Shown here one piece after another: positions 1-5,658 of a DNA stretch of 13,029 bases. Position numbers and translations under genes: made by a program. The notes beneath the pieces were generated by a model. It was given only the letters and a program-made list of their open reading frames with translations. It was not told where the DNA came from and searched no databases. Numbering within the stretch: the stretch's first letter is position 1; each line of letters begins with the position of its first letter. This stretch comes from Deinococcus fonticola (lineage in GTDB: Bacteria > Deinococcota > Deinococci > Deinococcales > Deinococcaceae): positions 1 through 13,029 of the forward strand of contig NZ_SMMH01000051.1 in NCBI RefSeq assembly GCF_004634215.1, written 5' to 3'.

Positions 1-2
1 CC

Positions 3-119
3 CTGGATGAGGTCGAGGAGGTGTTGAGTCAGGAGTGCCAGCGCCTGATGGCCAATCCTTCAGTGGTTCGCTCGCTCACCTTCTTCCCTTGGATTCGAAA
101 TGTTCTGAACTCAATTTAG
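3..119 (+). CDS. Transposase C-terminal end (IS630-like), cut by window edge
   Basis: The frame is open from the window edge to a TAG stop at 117-119 and encodes 38 residues containing EVEEVLSQECQRLMANPSVV followed by RSLTFFPW. A helical stretch followed by an 'RSL/SIxxFxW' ending is typical of IS630/Tc1-mariner-type transposase C-termini, as far as I recall. The overlapping frame used by the next gene makes less protein-like sense here, so I read this as the end of an insertion sequence lying mostly outside the window. The terminal inverted repeat should fall just after the stop, around 120-140, but I cannot fix it without the other end. IS630 elements duplicate a TA dinucleotide, and TA is present at 125-126. 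Family assignment is by pattern only. Confidence 0.5.
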   Translation: MDEVEEVLSQECQRLMANPSVVRSLTFFPWIRNVLNSI

Positions 120-1771
120 TTCCGTATGACATGTTCATTCCCATCCTGTGGAACCAGCACCGGGAAGAATACGTTGCCGCCATCAACAAAGCCTGGGAAG
201 ACGGTCACATCAGTGCCGGGGAACGCTTTCAATTGGGGGCCATGGGTGGCGCACTGATTGCTGACGCCACACCTGTCGTGCATAGCGTCATGAAAGTCGG
301 CAGGCAAGTGGTTGACGGCACCGCCACTTGGGTGAAGGGCCTGATGGGCGGTTCCAAGTCAGTGGTGAAAGCAGCGGATGAAGCCATGACCGTCGCGGCC
401 ACTGCCGGGAAACTCCCCGAGGAAGCCATCAAGACCATTCCGCCGAAGCTGGGCGAGAACACCACGAAACTCCTCAACGAATGCAACAGCCAGATTTGCT
501 TCGATGCCTTTGATGATCTGTCAGATACGATTAAAGCGAGCGGACGGACTGAAGAAGAAGCTCGCCTCATGGCGGATAAAGCCGTTAAAGAGGTGGAGGA
601 CTGGACAGCCGCCAATGGGTACAACCACTTACCCAATGAGAAGATGAACAATGCTGAATTGCTGGTGGCGTGCAAGTACCTGCCCAATTCATTCTCGCCA
701 GATACCCTGGTCAAAACCATTGCCGGGTTACAACGCATTGATCAGATCAAGGTTGGCAGGCGGGTCTTAGCGTTCAACGAGCAGTTGAAGGAAGAAGGCT
801 ACTACCCCGTCACGGCAGTTCACCAGAACTACGACCCTGAAGTAACGGTTCTGTCCTTGGTCACCAGCGGTGGACAGAGAGAAGAAATTACGACCACTCC
901 GAGGCACTTGTTCTACACCACCTCAGGCAAATGGATTGAAGCAGGAAAGCTCTCCAACAGCGACCAACTGCAACGAGATGGGAAAGCAGCAGGGCAAGTT
1001 GTGAATGTAACGACTTCGACACGTACAGCTCAAATGTTTAATCTCACCGTTGAGCAAGCCCACACGTTCTTCGTCGGAGTCAATAGTTGGTTGGTTCACA
1101 ATGAAAGTTTGTCGGCTTGCGCTGATTTGGCAAGACCTCGAGCTTATGGCTCGATTACTCAAGTTGATGCGCCGATTGCAGTAAATGCTGGCACCGATCT
1201 TGCTTACAAGGCAAGAACAGTTAAACAGACTTTCGACGGGGCAACAGTACCATATACCGTCCAAGATGCAGCATCCATCGTTGCTAGACAGGCAAGAGAT
1301 AGGTGGGCGACCCTTGTCCTAGAAAATTCCAAGAGTGCAAAACCGCTCACTGAAGCACAACTAAGGACAGAATTTCAAAGACGCGCATATGGTATAGTCG
1401 CTGACACAAAGACGGGAAAAGAAGTCAATAGCGTCTCTGGTGAACGAATGGACTATAAGGCTTCACAATACGAGACAAATGAGAGTGCTTACGCGGATGT
1501 CCTGGCGCAAAACCGTGAATATAAAAGCTCGGGCGCTGGGAATTGCTCTGAAGCCAGGGGATGTTCCATTCTTATTGGGAACTCTGCAGAGAAATTCAAC
1601 GCACAAGATTACTTCACCTATTCGTTCAATGTGAGGTTTGTGGAGCAGAATGGACAGACTGTTTTAAAAGTCCTTCCCAAGAAAAGGTGTGATATCTGCA
1701 AAACAACCAACTATAGATTTGCGCCAACCGATGAATACCAAGATCTAATCGAATTCTTATTTCATTTCTAG
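35..1771 (+). CDS. Polymorphic toxin, 5'-truncated: linker, Hint domain, YwqJ-like deaminase toxin
   Basis: This is the downstream part of a large secreted polymorphic toxin. The frame reads 578 residues from a GTG at 35, but the first ~28 codons overlap the transposase tail, so that start is probably not native and the toxin proper begins near 120. Residues ~30-210 are a helical, Ala/Lys-rich pre-toxin linker. Residues ~213-356 are a Hint (intein/hedgehog-type) autoprocessing domain: SFSPDTLVKT at 219-228, the TTTPRHLF block-B histidine motif, and the terminal SWLVHN with His355-Asn356. The first catalytic position, usually Cys, is Ser219. Residues ~357-578 form the toxin. They carry Cys504-Ser-Glu506 and Cys552-Asp-Ile-Cys555, the [HC]xE...CxxC zinc/catalytic pattern of the deaminase superfamily, most like the YwqJ-type toxins. 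These are expected to deaminate nucleotides or nucleic acid bases in rival cells after Hint release. The DNA becomes visibly AT-richer after the Hint domain, consistent with a swapped-in toxin tip. The immunity gene starts 6 bp downstream. I am sure of the Hint domain, fairly sure of the deaminase, and unsure whether the fragment is expressed. Confidence 0.8.
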   Translation: MPAPDGQSFSGSLAHLLPLDSKCSELNLVPYDMFIPILWNQHREEYVAAINKAWEDGHISAGERFQLGAMGGALIADATPVVHSVMKVGRQVVDGTATWVKGLMGGSKSVVKAADEAMTVAATAGKLPEEAIKTIPPKLGENTTKLLNECNSQICFDAFDDLSDTIKASGRTEEEARLMADKAVKEVEDWTAANGYNHLPNEKMNNAELLVACKYLPNSFSPDTLVKTIAGLQRIDQIKVGRRVLAFNEQLKEEGYYPVTAVHQNYDPEVTVLSLVTSGGQREEITTTPRHLFYTTSGKWIEAGKLSNSDQLQRDGKAAGQVVNVTTSTRTAQMFNLTVEQAHTFFVGVNSWLVHNESLSACADLARPRAYGSITQVDAPIAVNAGTDLAYKARTVKQTFDGATVPYTVQDAASIVARQARDRWATLVLENSKSAKPLTEAQLRTEFQRRAYGIVADTKTGKEVNSVSGERMDYKASQYETNESAYADVLAQNREYKSSGAGNCSEARGCSILIGNSAEKFNAQDYFTYSFNVRFVEQNGQTVLKVLPKKRCDICKTTNYRFAPTDEYQDLIEFLFHF

Positions 1772-1777
1772 GTATAT

Positions 1778-2299
1778 ATGATTACAAACCGCGATTTAAT
1801 AAAAGATGCCATCCAAGTTAAGTATCCAACTCTTCAAATATCCGAGGATGCGCTATACCAATTGAGTATTTACGAAGGCATGGTGGTTAAAGCTGAACAA
1901 ATAGGGGAAATCCGAGGTAAACCATATCTAATGGCGTGCGGGTACAAATTCAACTCACTAGAAGTCTCACCTCTAAGAGATAATAGTTATTCTTCATTAT
2001 TAAGCCGCGCAACAGATGGTTTTCAATTGCCCGTGTTCGAGATCGGAGTACTTTACTATTTCGACCCAATTCCGATCGATTTTAAGAACAATGGAGGTAA
2101 CATTTTAACCGGAAATAGACCAATTAGTGATCGGAGCGAGCTTCTGACAATCTACATGGGTGTTGATGGTTCGGTGTGGATTATTAATATTGACGGCGAA
2201 TCAATAAGTCGCGTCGCAGGCAGTATTAAGGAGTTATTGGCGATGACACCAGATGTTCATTATATTTCACAGCATTCCCATACATTTCCTCTATACTGA
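1778..2299 (+). CDS. Probable immunity protein for the deaminase toxin (SUKH-like)
   Basis: A 173-residue cytoplasmic protein with no signal peptide or membrane segment. It begins at an ATG 6 bp after the toxin stop and is cotranscribed with it. Position alone predicts immunity: polymorphic toxins keep a neutralising partner directly downstream, which binds the toxin tip. The C-terminal half has short strand-rich stretches ('VLYYFDP', then 'DGSVWIINIDG', then a helix 'SIKELL'), which resembles the SMI1/KNR4 (SUKH) immunity fold that often accompanies deaminase toxins. The match is by eye and could be wrong. The gene is AT-rich like the toxin tip and unlike the flanking GC-rich genes, so toxin tip and immunity probably arrived together. 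The Shine-Dalgarno is poor, so translation may be coupled to the toxin stop. Confidence 0.7.
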   Translation: MITNRDLIKDAIQVKYPTLQISEDALYQLSIYEGMVVKAEQIGEIRGKPYLMACGYKFNSLEVSPLRDNSYSSLLSRATDGFQLPVFEIGVLYYFDPIPIDFKNNGGNILTGNRPISDRSELLTIYMGVDGSVWIINIDGESISRVAGSIKELLAMTPDVHYISQHSHTFPLY

Positions 2300-2386
2300 A
2301 ATTAATTTTAGAGTATCGGACGAGTTTGCCCAAACGAACGTTTCCGCAACAATTTCGGTTGGGCGACGAAAACGGCAGATTCCCGT

Positions 2387-2434
2387 TGCAAAAACCTTTT
2401 GCAGAACTAAAACGAATGGCAATAGGTTTTTGCA
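2387..2434. repeat. Inverted repeat, 11-bp perfect arms
   Basis: TGCAAAAACCT at 2387-2397 is matched by its exact reverse complement AGGTTTTTGCA at 2424-2434. The left arm also pairs locally with TTTTGCA a few bases on, so two alternative hairpins are possible. It lies in the 154-bp gap between the convergent immunity and doc genes, which contains no gene I can support. It may be a bidirectional terminator or the end of a lost mobile element. Confidence 0.6.
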
Positions 2435-2435
2435 G

Positions 2436-2455
2436 GACTCATGAGCTGATGAGTC
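2436..2455. terminator. Palindrome at the doc stop codon, possible terminator
   Basis: GACTCAT (2436-2442) and ATGAGTC (2449-2455) are perfect 7-bp arms around a 6-nt loop, overlapping the doc stop codon at 2454-2456. On the minus strand the hairpin would form at the end of the doc message. No clean U-run follows, so a terminator role is only suggested by position. Confidence 0.35.
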
Positions 2456-2834
2456 ACCAGACTGAACGTTCGAAGCGCTCCACCGTTTCTTCGAGCGACA
2501 ACTGCCCTTGAGCCACGGCGAGGGTCAGGTCAAACAGCTCATCCTGATTCAGGCGCAACCGCAGGTCATGTAAAGCCAGCCACACCAAGGCGCAACTCAA
2601 GGCTGTTCGCTTGTTCGCATCCATGAAGGCGTGAGCACGCGAAAGGTAATACAGATAGGCTGCCGCCTGAGCCGCCACGCTTGGATGGCGCAACTGTCCG
2701 AATAACTCCTGAACAGGCTGCGCCAGCGCACTCTCCAGCAGTCCAGGGTCACGCAGTCCGGGTGAACCTCCATAACGCTCAAGTTGAGCGTTATGGAGCT
2801 CTTCCACTTCTGCTCGGGTCAACCCTTCAGGCAT
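2454..2834 (-). CDS. doc: Doc-family toxin (Fic fold, EF-Tu kinase type)
   Basis: A 126-residue Doc toxin, the same length as the phage P1 protein. The core Fic/Doc motif HAFMDANKR lies at residues 68-76, almost the same place as in P1 Doc; His68, Asp72 and the NKR triplet are intact. Doc proteins bind ATP in an inverted orientation compared with AMPylating Fic proteins and phosphorylate EF-Tu, halting translation. I chose the ATG at 2832-2834 because it overlaps the antitoxin stop by 8 bp (ATGCCTGA), a typical toxin-antitoxin coupling, and gives canonical length. A GTG at 2867 would add 11 residues without family support. The partner upstream is an AbrB-type antitoxin rather than the classical Phd. 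The likely role is plasmid maintenance by killing plasmid-free daughters. Residues ~12-22 are encoded by an unusually long perfect palindrome. Confidence 0.9.
   Translation of the reverse strand: MPEGLTRAEVEELHNAQLERYGGSPGLRDPGLLESALAQPVQELFGQLRHPSVAAQAAAYLYYLSRAHAFMDANKRTALSCALVWLALHDLRLRLNQDELFDLTLAVAQGQLSLEETVERFERSVW
2768..2798. repeat. 31-bp perfect palindrome inside the doc 5' coding region
   Basis: CTCCATAACGCTCAA (2768-2782), a single centre base, then the exact reverse complement (2784-2798). The 15-bp perfect arms would form a very stable hairpin in the doc mRNA about 36-66 nt after the toxin start. It is also fully coding (HNAQLERYG region), so protein and hairpin are satisfied together. 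Possible roles are attenuation of toxin translation, an RNA processing site, or a protein-binding site. Confidence 0.9.
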
Positions 2835-3069
2835 CAGCCAGCCGACGGAACAGGTCATCGTATTCACTCAGCACCTGGTCACGGGCTTCTGCGAAACGCT
2901 TCTGGCGCTCCAGCGTCTCAGGCCGCTCAGCGGCCTGAGCAGGCGTGATGATGATGGCATTCCCTTGAATCTCGACCTGCACCTCACTCCCTATACCCGT
3001 CAGTTCCTTCATTTCTTTGGTGATGACAAGGGCCTCACTATTGCCGATTCGAGAGAGCGTCTTCCGCAT
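2827..3069 (-). CDS. AbrB/MazE-type antitoxin of the Doc pair
   Basis: An 80-residue protein starting MRKTLSRIGNSEALVITKEM, the swapped-hairpin AbrB/SpoVT/MazE DNA-binding fold in residues ~1-45. A charged, probably flexible helical tail (~50-80, ending LFRRLADA) follows and is expected to wrap and neutralise Doc. It is the first gene of the operon and its stop overlaps the toxin ATG. Antitoxins of this type repress their own promoter, with the toxin as corepressor. A -10-like TAGAAT ends 5 nt before the ATG, so the message may be leaderless and the AbrB dimer would bind across this spot. Coding DNA for residues ~43-51 contains a 23-bp palindrome. The AbrB fold is clear; Doc as its target follows from operon context. 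Confidence 0.85.
   Translation of the reverse strand: MRKTLSRIGNSEALVITKEMKELTGIGSEVQVEIQGNAIIITPAQAAERPETLERQKRFAEARDQVLSEYDDLFRRLADA
2917..2939. repeat. 23-bp perfect palindrome inside the antitoxin gene
   Basis: CTCAGGCCGCT (2917-2927), centre base, AGCGGCCTGAG (2929-2939). It has 11-bp GC-rich arms and is fully coding. Together with the 31-bp palindrome in doc it places two strong hairpins in one short toxin-antitoxin transcript. Confidence 0.85.
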
Positions 3070-3074
3070 GCTTC

Positions 3075-3080
3075 ATTCTA
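3075..3080 (-). promoter_or_regulatory. Candidate -10 box of the antitoxin-doc operon
   Basis: On the minus strand TAGAAT ends 5 nt before the antitoxin ATG. This spacing predicts transcription starting at or next to the start codon (leaderless mRNA). No convincing -35 is visible. Confidence 0.4.
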
Positions 3081-3140
3081 ACCACGTTCGTACAGAAGTT
3101 GCGGGATTCTCTCTGCAATGTATTTGTGCAAGCCTTGAGC

Positions 3141-3704
3141 ATGCACATCGGCTACGCCCGAGTCTCCAAAGACAAAGACCAGGACACTGCCCTCCAACTC
3201 AAAGCTTTGAAGGAAGCTGGGGCTGAGAAGGTGTTCAAAGAAAGCGCTTCTGGTGGCCGATGGGACAGACCTGAACTCCATAAGATGATGGAGCAGCTCC
3301 GCGAGGGAGATGTGCTCGTCGTCTGGAAGCTCGACCGTCTCAGCCGCAGTCTAAAAGACCTGTTGACCCTGATGGAAAGAATCGAAGAGAAAGGCGCTGG
3401 CTTTCGCTCCATCACTGAAAATATCGACACCACCACCCCTGCAGGGCGAATGATGATGCAGATGGTGGGAGCTTTTGCCGAATTTGAGCGCGCCATGATT
3501 CGGGAACGCACCAAGGCGGGTCTGGAACAGGCCCGTTCTGAAGGCCGTATCGGTGGCCGCCGCCCCAAGCTCACCGCGCAGCAGGAGAAGGAAATCGTGG
3601 AAGCCGTGCAGTCTGGCCGCCGCACTGCTGCTGATTGCGCTCGACTTTTCGGGATTCATCCTTCAACAGTCAGCAGGTTGCTCCAGCGAAATTCACTGAC
3701 CTAG
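3141..3704 (+). CDS. Serine recombinase, resolvase/invertase family
   Basis: A 187-residue small serine recombinase. The catalytic domain begins MHIGYARVSKD with nucleophile Ser9. It continues with KLDRLSRSLKDL and the 'AEFERAMIRERTKAGL' helix that grips DNA, and ends in a helix-turn-helix (TAADCARLFGIHPSTVSRLL). This is full length for Tn3-type resolvases and DNA invertases. I chose the ATG at 3141 because the family begins at this M-x-IGYARVS; the frame is open upstream to 3099 but those residues are not family-like. The gene is divergent from the antitoxin-doc operon across 71 bp, which probably holds both promoters and possibly the recombination site. The best guess is plasmid multimer resolution, or a leftover of a Tn3-type transposon. 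No tnpA is in the window. Confidence 0.9.
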   Translation: MHIGYARVSKDKDQDTALQLKALKEAGAEKVFKESASGGRWDRPELHKMMEQLREGDVLVVWKLDRLSRSLKDLLTLMERIEEKGAGFRSITENIDTTTPAGRMMMQMVGAFAEFERAMIRERTKAGLEQARSEGRIGGRRPKLTAQQEKEIVEAVQSGRRTAADCARLFGIHPSTVSRLLQRNSLT

Positions 3705-3903
3705 ACGTTGTGGGGAATTCAAAGCATAAGTCAGCCCGAGTGCCACATAGGCATCAGTCTTTGGCATATGTAGCTGAGGTCGAACAACGCTGCATGTCAG
3801 AAGACAGCTTGAATTCAAAATATTTTTACTGAAAGTCAAATCGAGACCAGAAAAGACAAGAAGTCCCCGCTGTTCTGAGCAGGGATATTCGCCGTTCTGA
3901 CCG

Positions 3904-3925
3904 CCGCCCTGAAGGGCGGGGTCAA
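3904..3925 (+). mobile_element. IS200/IS605-like right-end hairpin (remnant)
   Basis: CCGCCCT (3904-3910), GA, AGGGCGG (3913-3919), followed by GGTCAA. A GC hairpin a few bases before a TCAA-type cleavage site resembles right ends of IS200/IS605 elements such as ISDra2 of Deinococcus radiodurans. No tnpA or tnpB accompanies it, so this would be a solo end or deletion scar. The similarity is judged from memory of the general layout. Confidence 0.3.
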
Positions 3926-3933
3926 TGAGCTTT

Positions 3934-3990
3934 TCAAGAGGTGTGCACGGTGGCCTGCAGCGGACTTCCAAGCGAATTGGGGTCACTCAC
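3934..3990 (-). pseudogene. Possible stub of a GNAT (TacT-like) toxin gene
   Basis: Starting 14 nt after the DUF1778 antitoxin stop, a GTG opens the short frame VSDPNSLGSPLQATVHTS before a TGA. DUF1778 antitoxins are normally followed at this spacing by a GNAT acetyltransferase toxin. The stub ends about 10 bp from the putative IS200/IS605-like end, which would explain the missing toxin. The peptide is too short to identify, so this rests on position. Confidence 0.2.
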
Positions 3991-4004
3991 GATTGCAATA
4001 AAAC

Positions 4005-4295
4005 CTACACCTTCAGGTCATCCACCACGTCGTTCTCCTGAGAGAACCTGGCAGCGTCCTTCAGGGCCTGGGTTGGTTCCGGTGGTGCTTCCAGAACCGC
4101 CAGAAAAGCCTGCTGGCCTTCCGGGGACAGCATGATTGTCTGCTGGTTCTGAAGCAGCCCCTCGGCGGCCTGTAACGCGCTCTGAAGGGTGAAGTCACTG
4201 GTACTGAGTCCCTGGAGGGCCGCACCCTGCTCAATCAGGCGCTTTTGCCCACTGGAAAGCCGCAGCTCAATTTGCTCCGTCTCATTGGTGGTCAT
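4005..4295 (-). CDS. Orphan DUF1778 (TacA-like) antitoxin
   Basis: A 96-residue protein of the DUF1778/TacA family: an N-terminal ribbon-helix-helix region (IELRLSSGQKRLIEQGAALQ, then 'STSDFTLQSAL'), then a C-terminal half with SPEGQQAFLAVLEAPPEPTQ, which resembles the toxin-wrapping tail of the family. Relatives repress their own operon and neutralise a GNAT toxin that acetylates aminoacyl-tRNA. The start is supported by a strong purine-rich Shine-Dalgarno (AAGGGGGAGGGG) just before the ATG. No GNAT gene follows, so this is a solitary antitoxin that may protect against a homologous toxin elsewhere or be a relic. Confidence 0.8.
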   Translation of the reverse strand: MTTNETEQIELRLSSGQKRLIEQGAALQGLSTSDFTLQSALQAAEGLLQNQQTIMLSPEGQQAFLAVLEAPPEPTQALKDAARFSQENDVVDDLKV

Positions 4296-4315
4296 CCCCC
4301 TCCCCCTTTACAGTG

Positions 4316-4321
4316 ATTATG
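4316..4321 (-). promoter_or_regulatory. Candidate -10 of the DUF1778 gene
   Basis: CATAAT on the minus strand lies 20 bp upstream of the ATG, leaving room for the strong Shine-Dalgarno. The -35 is not convincing. Confidence 0.35.
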
Positions 4322-4478
4322 GCTGAAAAAGTGGTGAATCCCTGTCGTAGGCGGCGCAAAAAGACGGCTACGACGGGTGAAGCCCCGGAAGACAAGCCCA
4401 CGAAGACTGGACTCCAAAAGGAAGAGGGCCAGGCTCACCGCCGGGGCATCGCGGGAAGTGGAAGGAGCAGCGGTTCGG

Positions 4479-4619
4479 TTATTTGGGGCACTTATCCTGT
4501 GCCTGTTGTTCAGGGCTGCAGATTGGATTACCGTTGTTGAGGCCATTCAGGGAACAGGAGTTGAGCAGCACGCAGCACAGACCGGTCATGAGCAGGAGGG
4601 CAATCTTATTCTTTTTCAT
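4479..4619 (-). CDS. Small lipoprotein, 46 residues
   Basis: The ATG at 4617-4619 gives MKKNKIALLLMTGLCCVLLN then SC: a positively charged N-terminus, a hydrophobic core and a lipobox LLNSC with Cys22 as the lipidation site. A short mature tail (SLNGLNNGNPICSPEQQAQD, then KCPK) contains two cysteines that could form a disulfide. An AGAAGG sequence 12 nt upstream could serve as Shine-Dalgarno. The frame is open further upstream but only this start gives a signal peptide. Function is unknown; the size and Cys/Pro-rich tail recall small plasmid entry-exclusion or lysis lipoproteins, but nothing here proves either. It runs in the same direction as the secreted protein upstream (87 bp away) and may be cotranscribed. 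Confidence 0.6.
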   Translation of the reverse strand: MKKNKIALLLMTGLCCVLLNSCSLNGLNNGNPICSPEQQAQDKCPK

Positions 4620-4706
4620 GGAGTCATCGTACCTTCTGGGCTCTCGTGAGGTTATTTGGCCGCTCGCCGCTTTTACCGATGGAGTCGTTCTCTCAAGCCA
4701 CGGCAT

Positions 4707-5333
4707 TTACTTGCTCGGCATGGCTGCTTTCCTGTAAATCGTGATGCTGGGCGATTTGAGGTTGATGCTTGCCCGCTGCCAGAAGAGCACAAAGGCTTTG
4801 TTGGCACTCATGTACACGTCGAGTTTTTTCGCACTCGTCGGGTAGGTGATTGGAGTGACCTTGCCGTCGTAATACAAGGGCTTAAGCGGCCCACCATCGA
4901 TTTTGACGGCAGCGACAAGTTGGTGCTCAGACGTGCTCTGGCCTTTGAAACCGAGGGTACGCTTACTTGGGTCGAAGTAGATGTGCTGCTCCGCCATATC
5001 CAGGGAGTTTTGAATATCCAGGCGGGCTTTAGCTGTGGGAGGGGCCAGGTGACCCAGGAGCTGACTGAACGGCTTGAAGGAGGGGGCACTGATAGTCACC
5101 GCACCGGCTTTACGGTCGGGCGTAAAGGTCAGCCCACAGGCTTTCTGGGCCGGGGCGGGACTATCGTCGTCGAGGAATTTGAATCTCCTGGATTCTGGTG
5201 AGGCCGGGAAAGTGCCCTTGGTGGTGTAGGACAAACTGGTGCCGGTGAGCAGCATCGTCGCGCAGTTGGCCTCATCGGCCTCGGCACGGCCCATGCCAGC
5301 CAGGAGTGTCAAGAGAAGCAAAGACCGTTTCAC
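4707..5333 (-). CDS. Secreted protein of unknown function
   Basis: A 208-residue exported protein. From the GTG at 5331-5333 it has a signal peptide (KRSLLLLTLLAGMGRAEA, likely cleaved before DEANC). The mature part is rich in beta-type stretches and contains two cysteines (24 and 66) that could pair. The frame is open 21 codons further upstream, but those residues (MPLLTPLNPRKK...) precede the signal peptide. A TATAAT ends 6 nt before the GTG, so the message is probably leaderless from this start. I recognise no enzyme motif or family. The short lipoprotein downstream may be a functional partner. The plus-strand frame across the same DNA (4656-5201) is a shadow. Confidence 0.7.
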   Translation of the reverse strand: MKRSLLLLTLLAGMGRAEADEANCATMLLTGTSLSYTTKGTFPASPESRRFKFLDDDSPAPAQKACGLTFTPDRKAGAVTISAPSFKPFSQLLGHLAPPTAKARLDIQNSLDMAEQHIYFDPSKRTLGFKGQSTSEHQLVAAVKIDGGPLKPLYYDGKVTPITYPTSAKKLDVYMSANKAFVLFWQRASINLKSPSITIYRKAAMPSK

Positions 5334-5339
5334 TCTCTG

Positions 5340-5345
5340 ATTATA
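5340..5345 (-). promoter_or_regulatory. -10 box (TATAAT) of the secreted-protein gene, leaderless layout
   Basis: A perfect TATAAT on the minus strand ends 6 nt before the GTG start, which puts the transcription start at the start codon itself. No good -35 is seen. This is the clearest of several leaderless-type promoters in the window. Confidence 0.6.
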
Positions 5346-5349
5346 ACCA

Positions 5350-5378
5350 GGATTCAAAGCTTTTTTACGCGGATTCAA
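5350..5378. repeat. Two GGATTCAA direct repeats, 21 bp apart
   Basis: GGATTCAA at 5350-5357 and 5371-5378, spaced by two helical turns in the 80-bp divergent region between the secreted-protein gene and the first XRE gene. They could be regulator half-sites on one face of the DNA. Short repeats like this can also occur by chance. Confidence 0.35.
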
Positions 5379-5413
5379 TGGAGTAAGGAGAGGCAAAACG
5401 GGACGCTTGAGGG

Positions 5414-5635
5414 ATGACCGCCAAAGCCGAAGCGTCTCCTGCCCGACTGACCTTCGGGAAGAAATTGCGGGCGGCCCGGCGAGCGAAAGACATGACCCTG
5501 GAAGACCTGGCGGAAGCCTCCGGCATGAACTGGAGTTACATCAGCCAGGTCGAGAGCGGGCACCGCAACATCGCGGTCGACAACATGTGGAAACTCGCCC
5601 AGGGCCTCGGGGTTGAGCTGAGAGAGTTGTTGTGA
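5414..5635 (+). CDS. XRE-family helix-turn-helix regulator 1
   Basis: A 73-residue single-domain Cro/C1-type regulator. The helix-turn-helix spans ~20-65: FGKKLRAARRAKDMTLEDLA, then the recognition region NWSYISQVESGHRNIAVDNM, then LAQGLGVELREL. The start is fixed by an in-frame TGA at 5408-5410 immediately upstream. Its Shine-Dalgarno-like GAGGG touches the ATG, which is too close to be ideal. It resembles the second XRE protein of this window across the whole domain (shared VExGxRNxxVDNMxxLAQxLGVEL), so the two probably arose by duplication. It runs convergent to helical paralog 1, with only 23 bp between the stops. It likely binds one or both palindromic operators at 6455 and 7312. Confidence 0.88.
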   Translation: MTAKAEASPARLTFGKKLRAARRAKDMTLEDLAEASGMNWSYISQVESGHRNIAVDNMWKLAQGLGVELRELL

Positions 5636-5658
5636 AAGGGAAGTAGAAGGAAGGCACG

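Larger units (their letters stand above)
3705..4004. other. 300-bp intergenic stretch with degenerate mobile-element character
   Basis: Between the resolvase stop and the orphan antitoxin I find no ORF with protein-like content. A minus-strand open frame at 3693-3986 has no family features. The stretch is AT-richer at 3770-3860, then contains a GC-rich hairpin listed separately. It is probably a scar of element insertion or deletion. Confidence 0.5.

Noticed and set aside
923..1264. Minus-strand open frame opposite the Hint domain
   Set aside because: It is a shadow frame: Cys- and Ser-rich with no domain, opposite a strongly supported gene.
2253..2511. Two short plus-strand frames after the immunity gene
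   Set aside because: They overlap the immunity gene end and the inverted repeats, with no ribosome site or family features.
3693..3986. Minus-strand open frame of 97 codons after the orphan antitoxin
   Set aside because: It shows no resemblance to a GNAT toxin, has odd composition, and runs through the hairpin and into the resolvase 3' end.
4320..4540. Small basic plus-strand frame MAEKVVNPCRRRRKK...
   Set aside because: It has no Shine-Dalgarno, overlaps the lipoprotein gene at its end, and shows no recognisable domain; it could be real but I cannot support it.
4656..5201. Plus-strand open frame of 181 codons
   Set aside because: It lies opposite the secreted-protein gene, which has a signal peptide and a leaderless promoter; the plus-strand product shows no family features or ribosome site.
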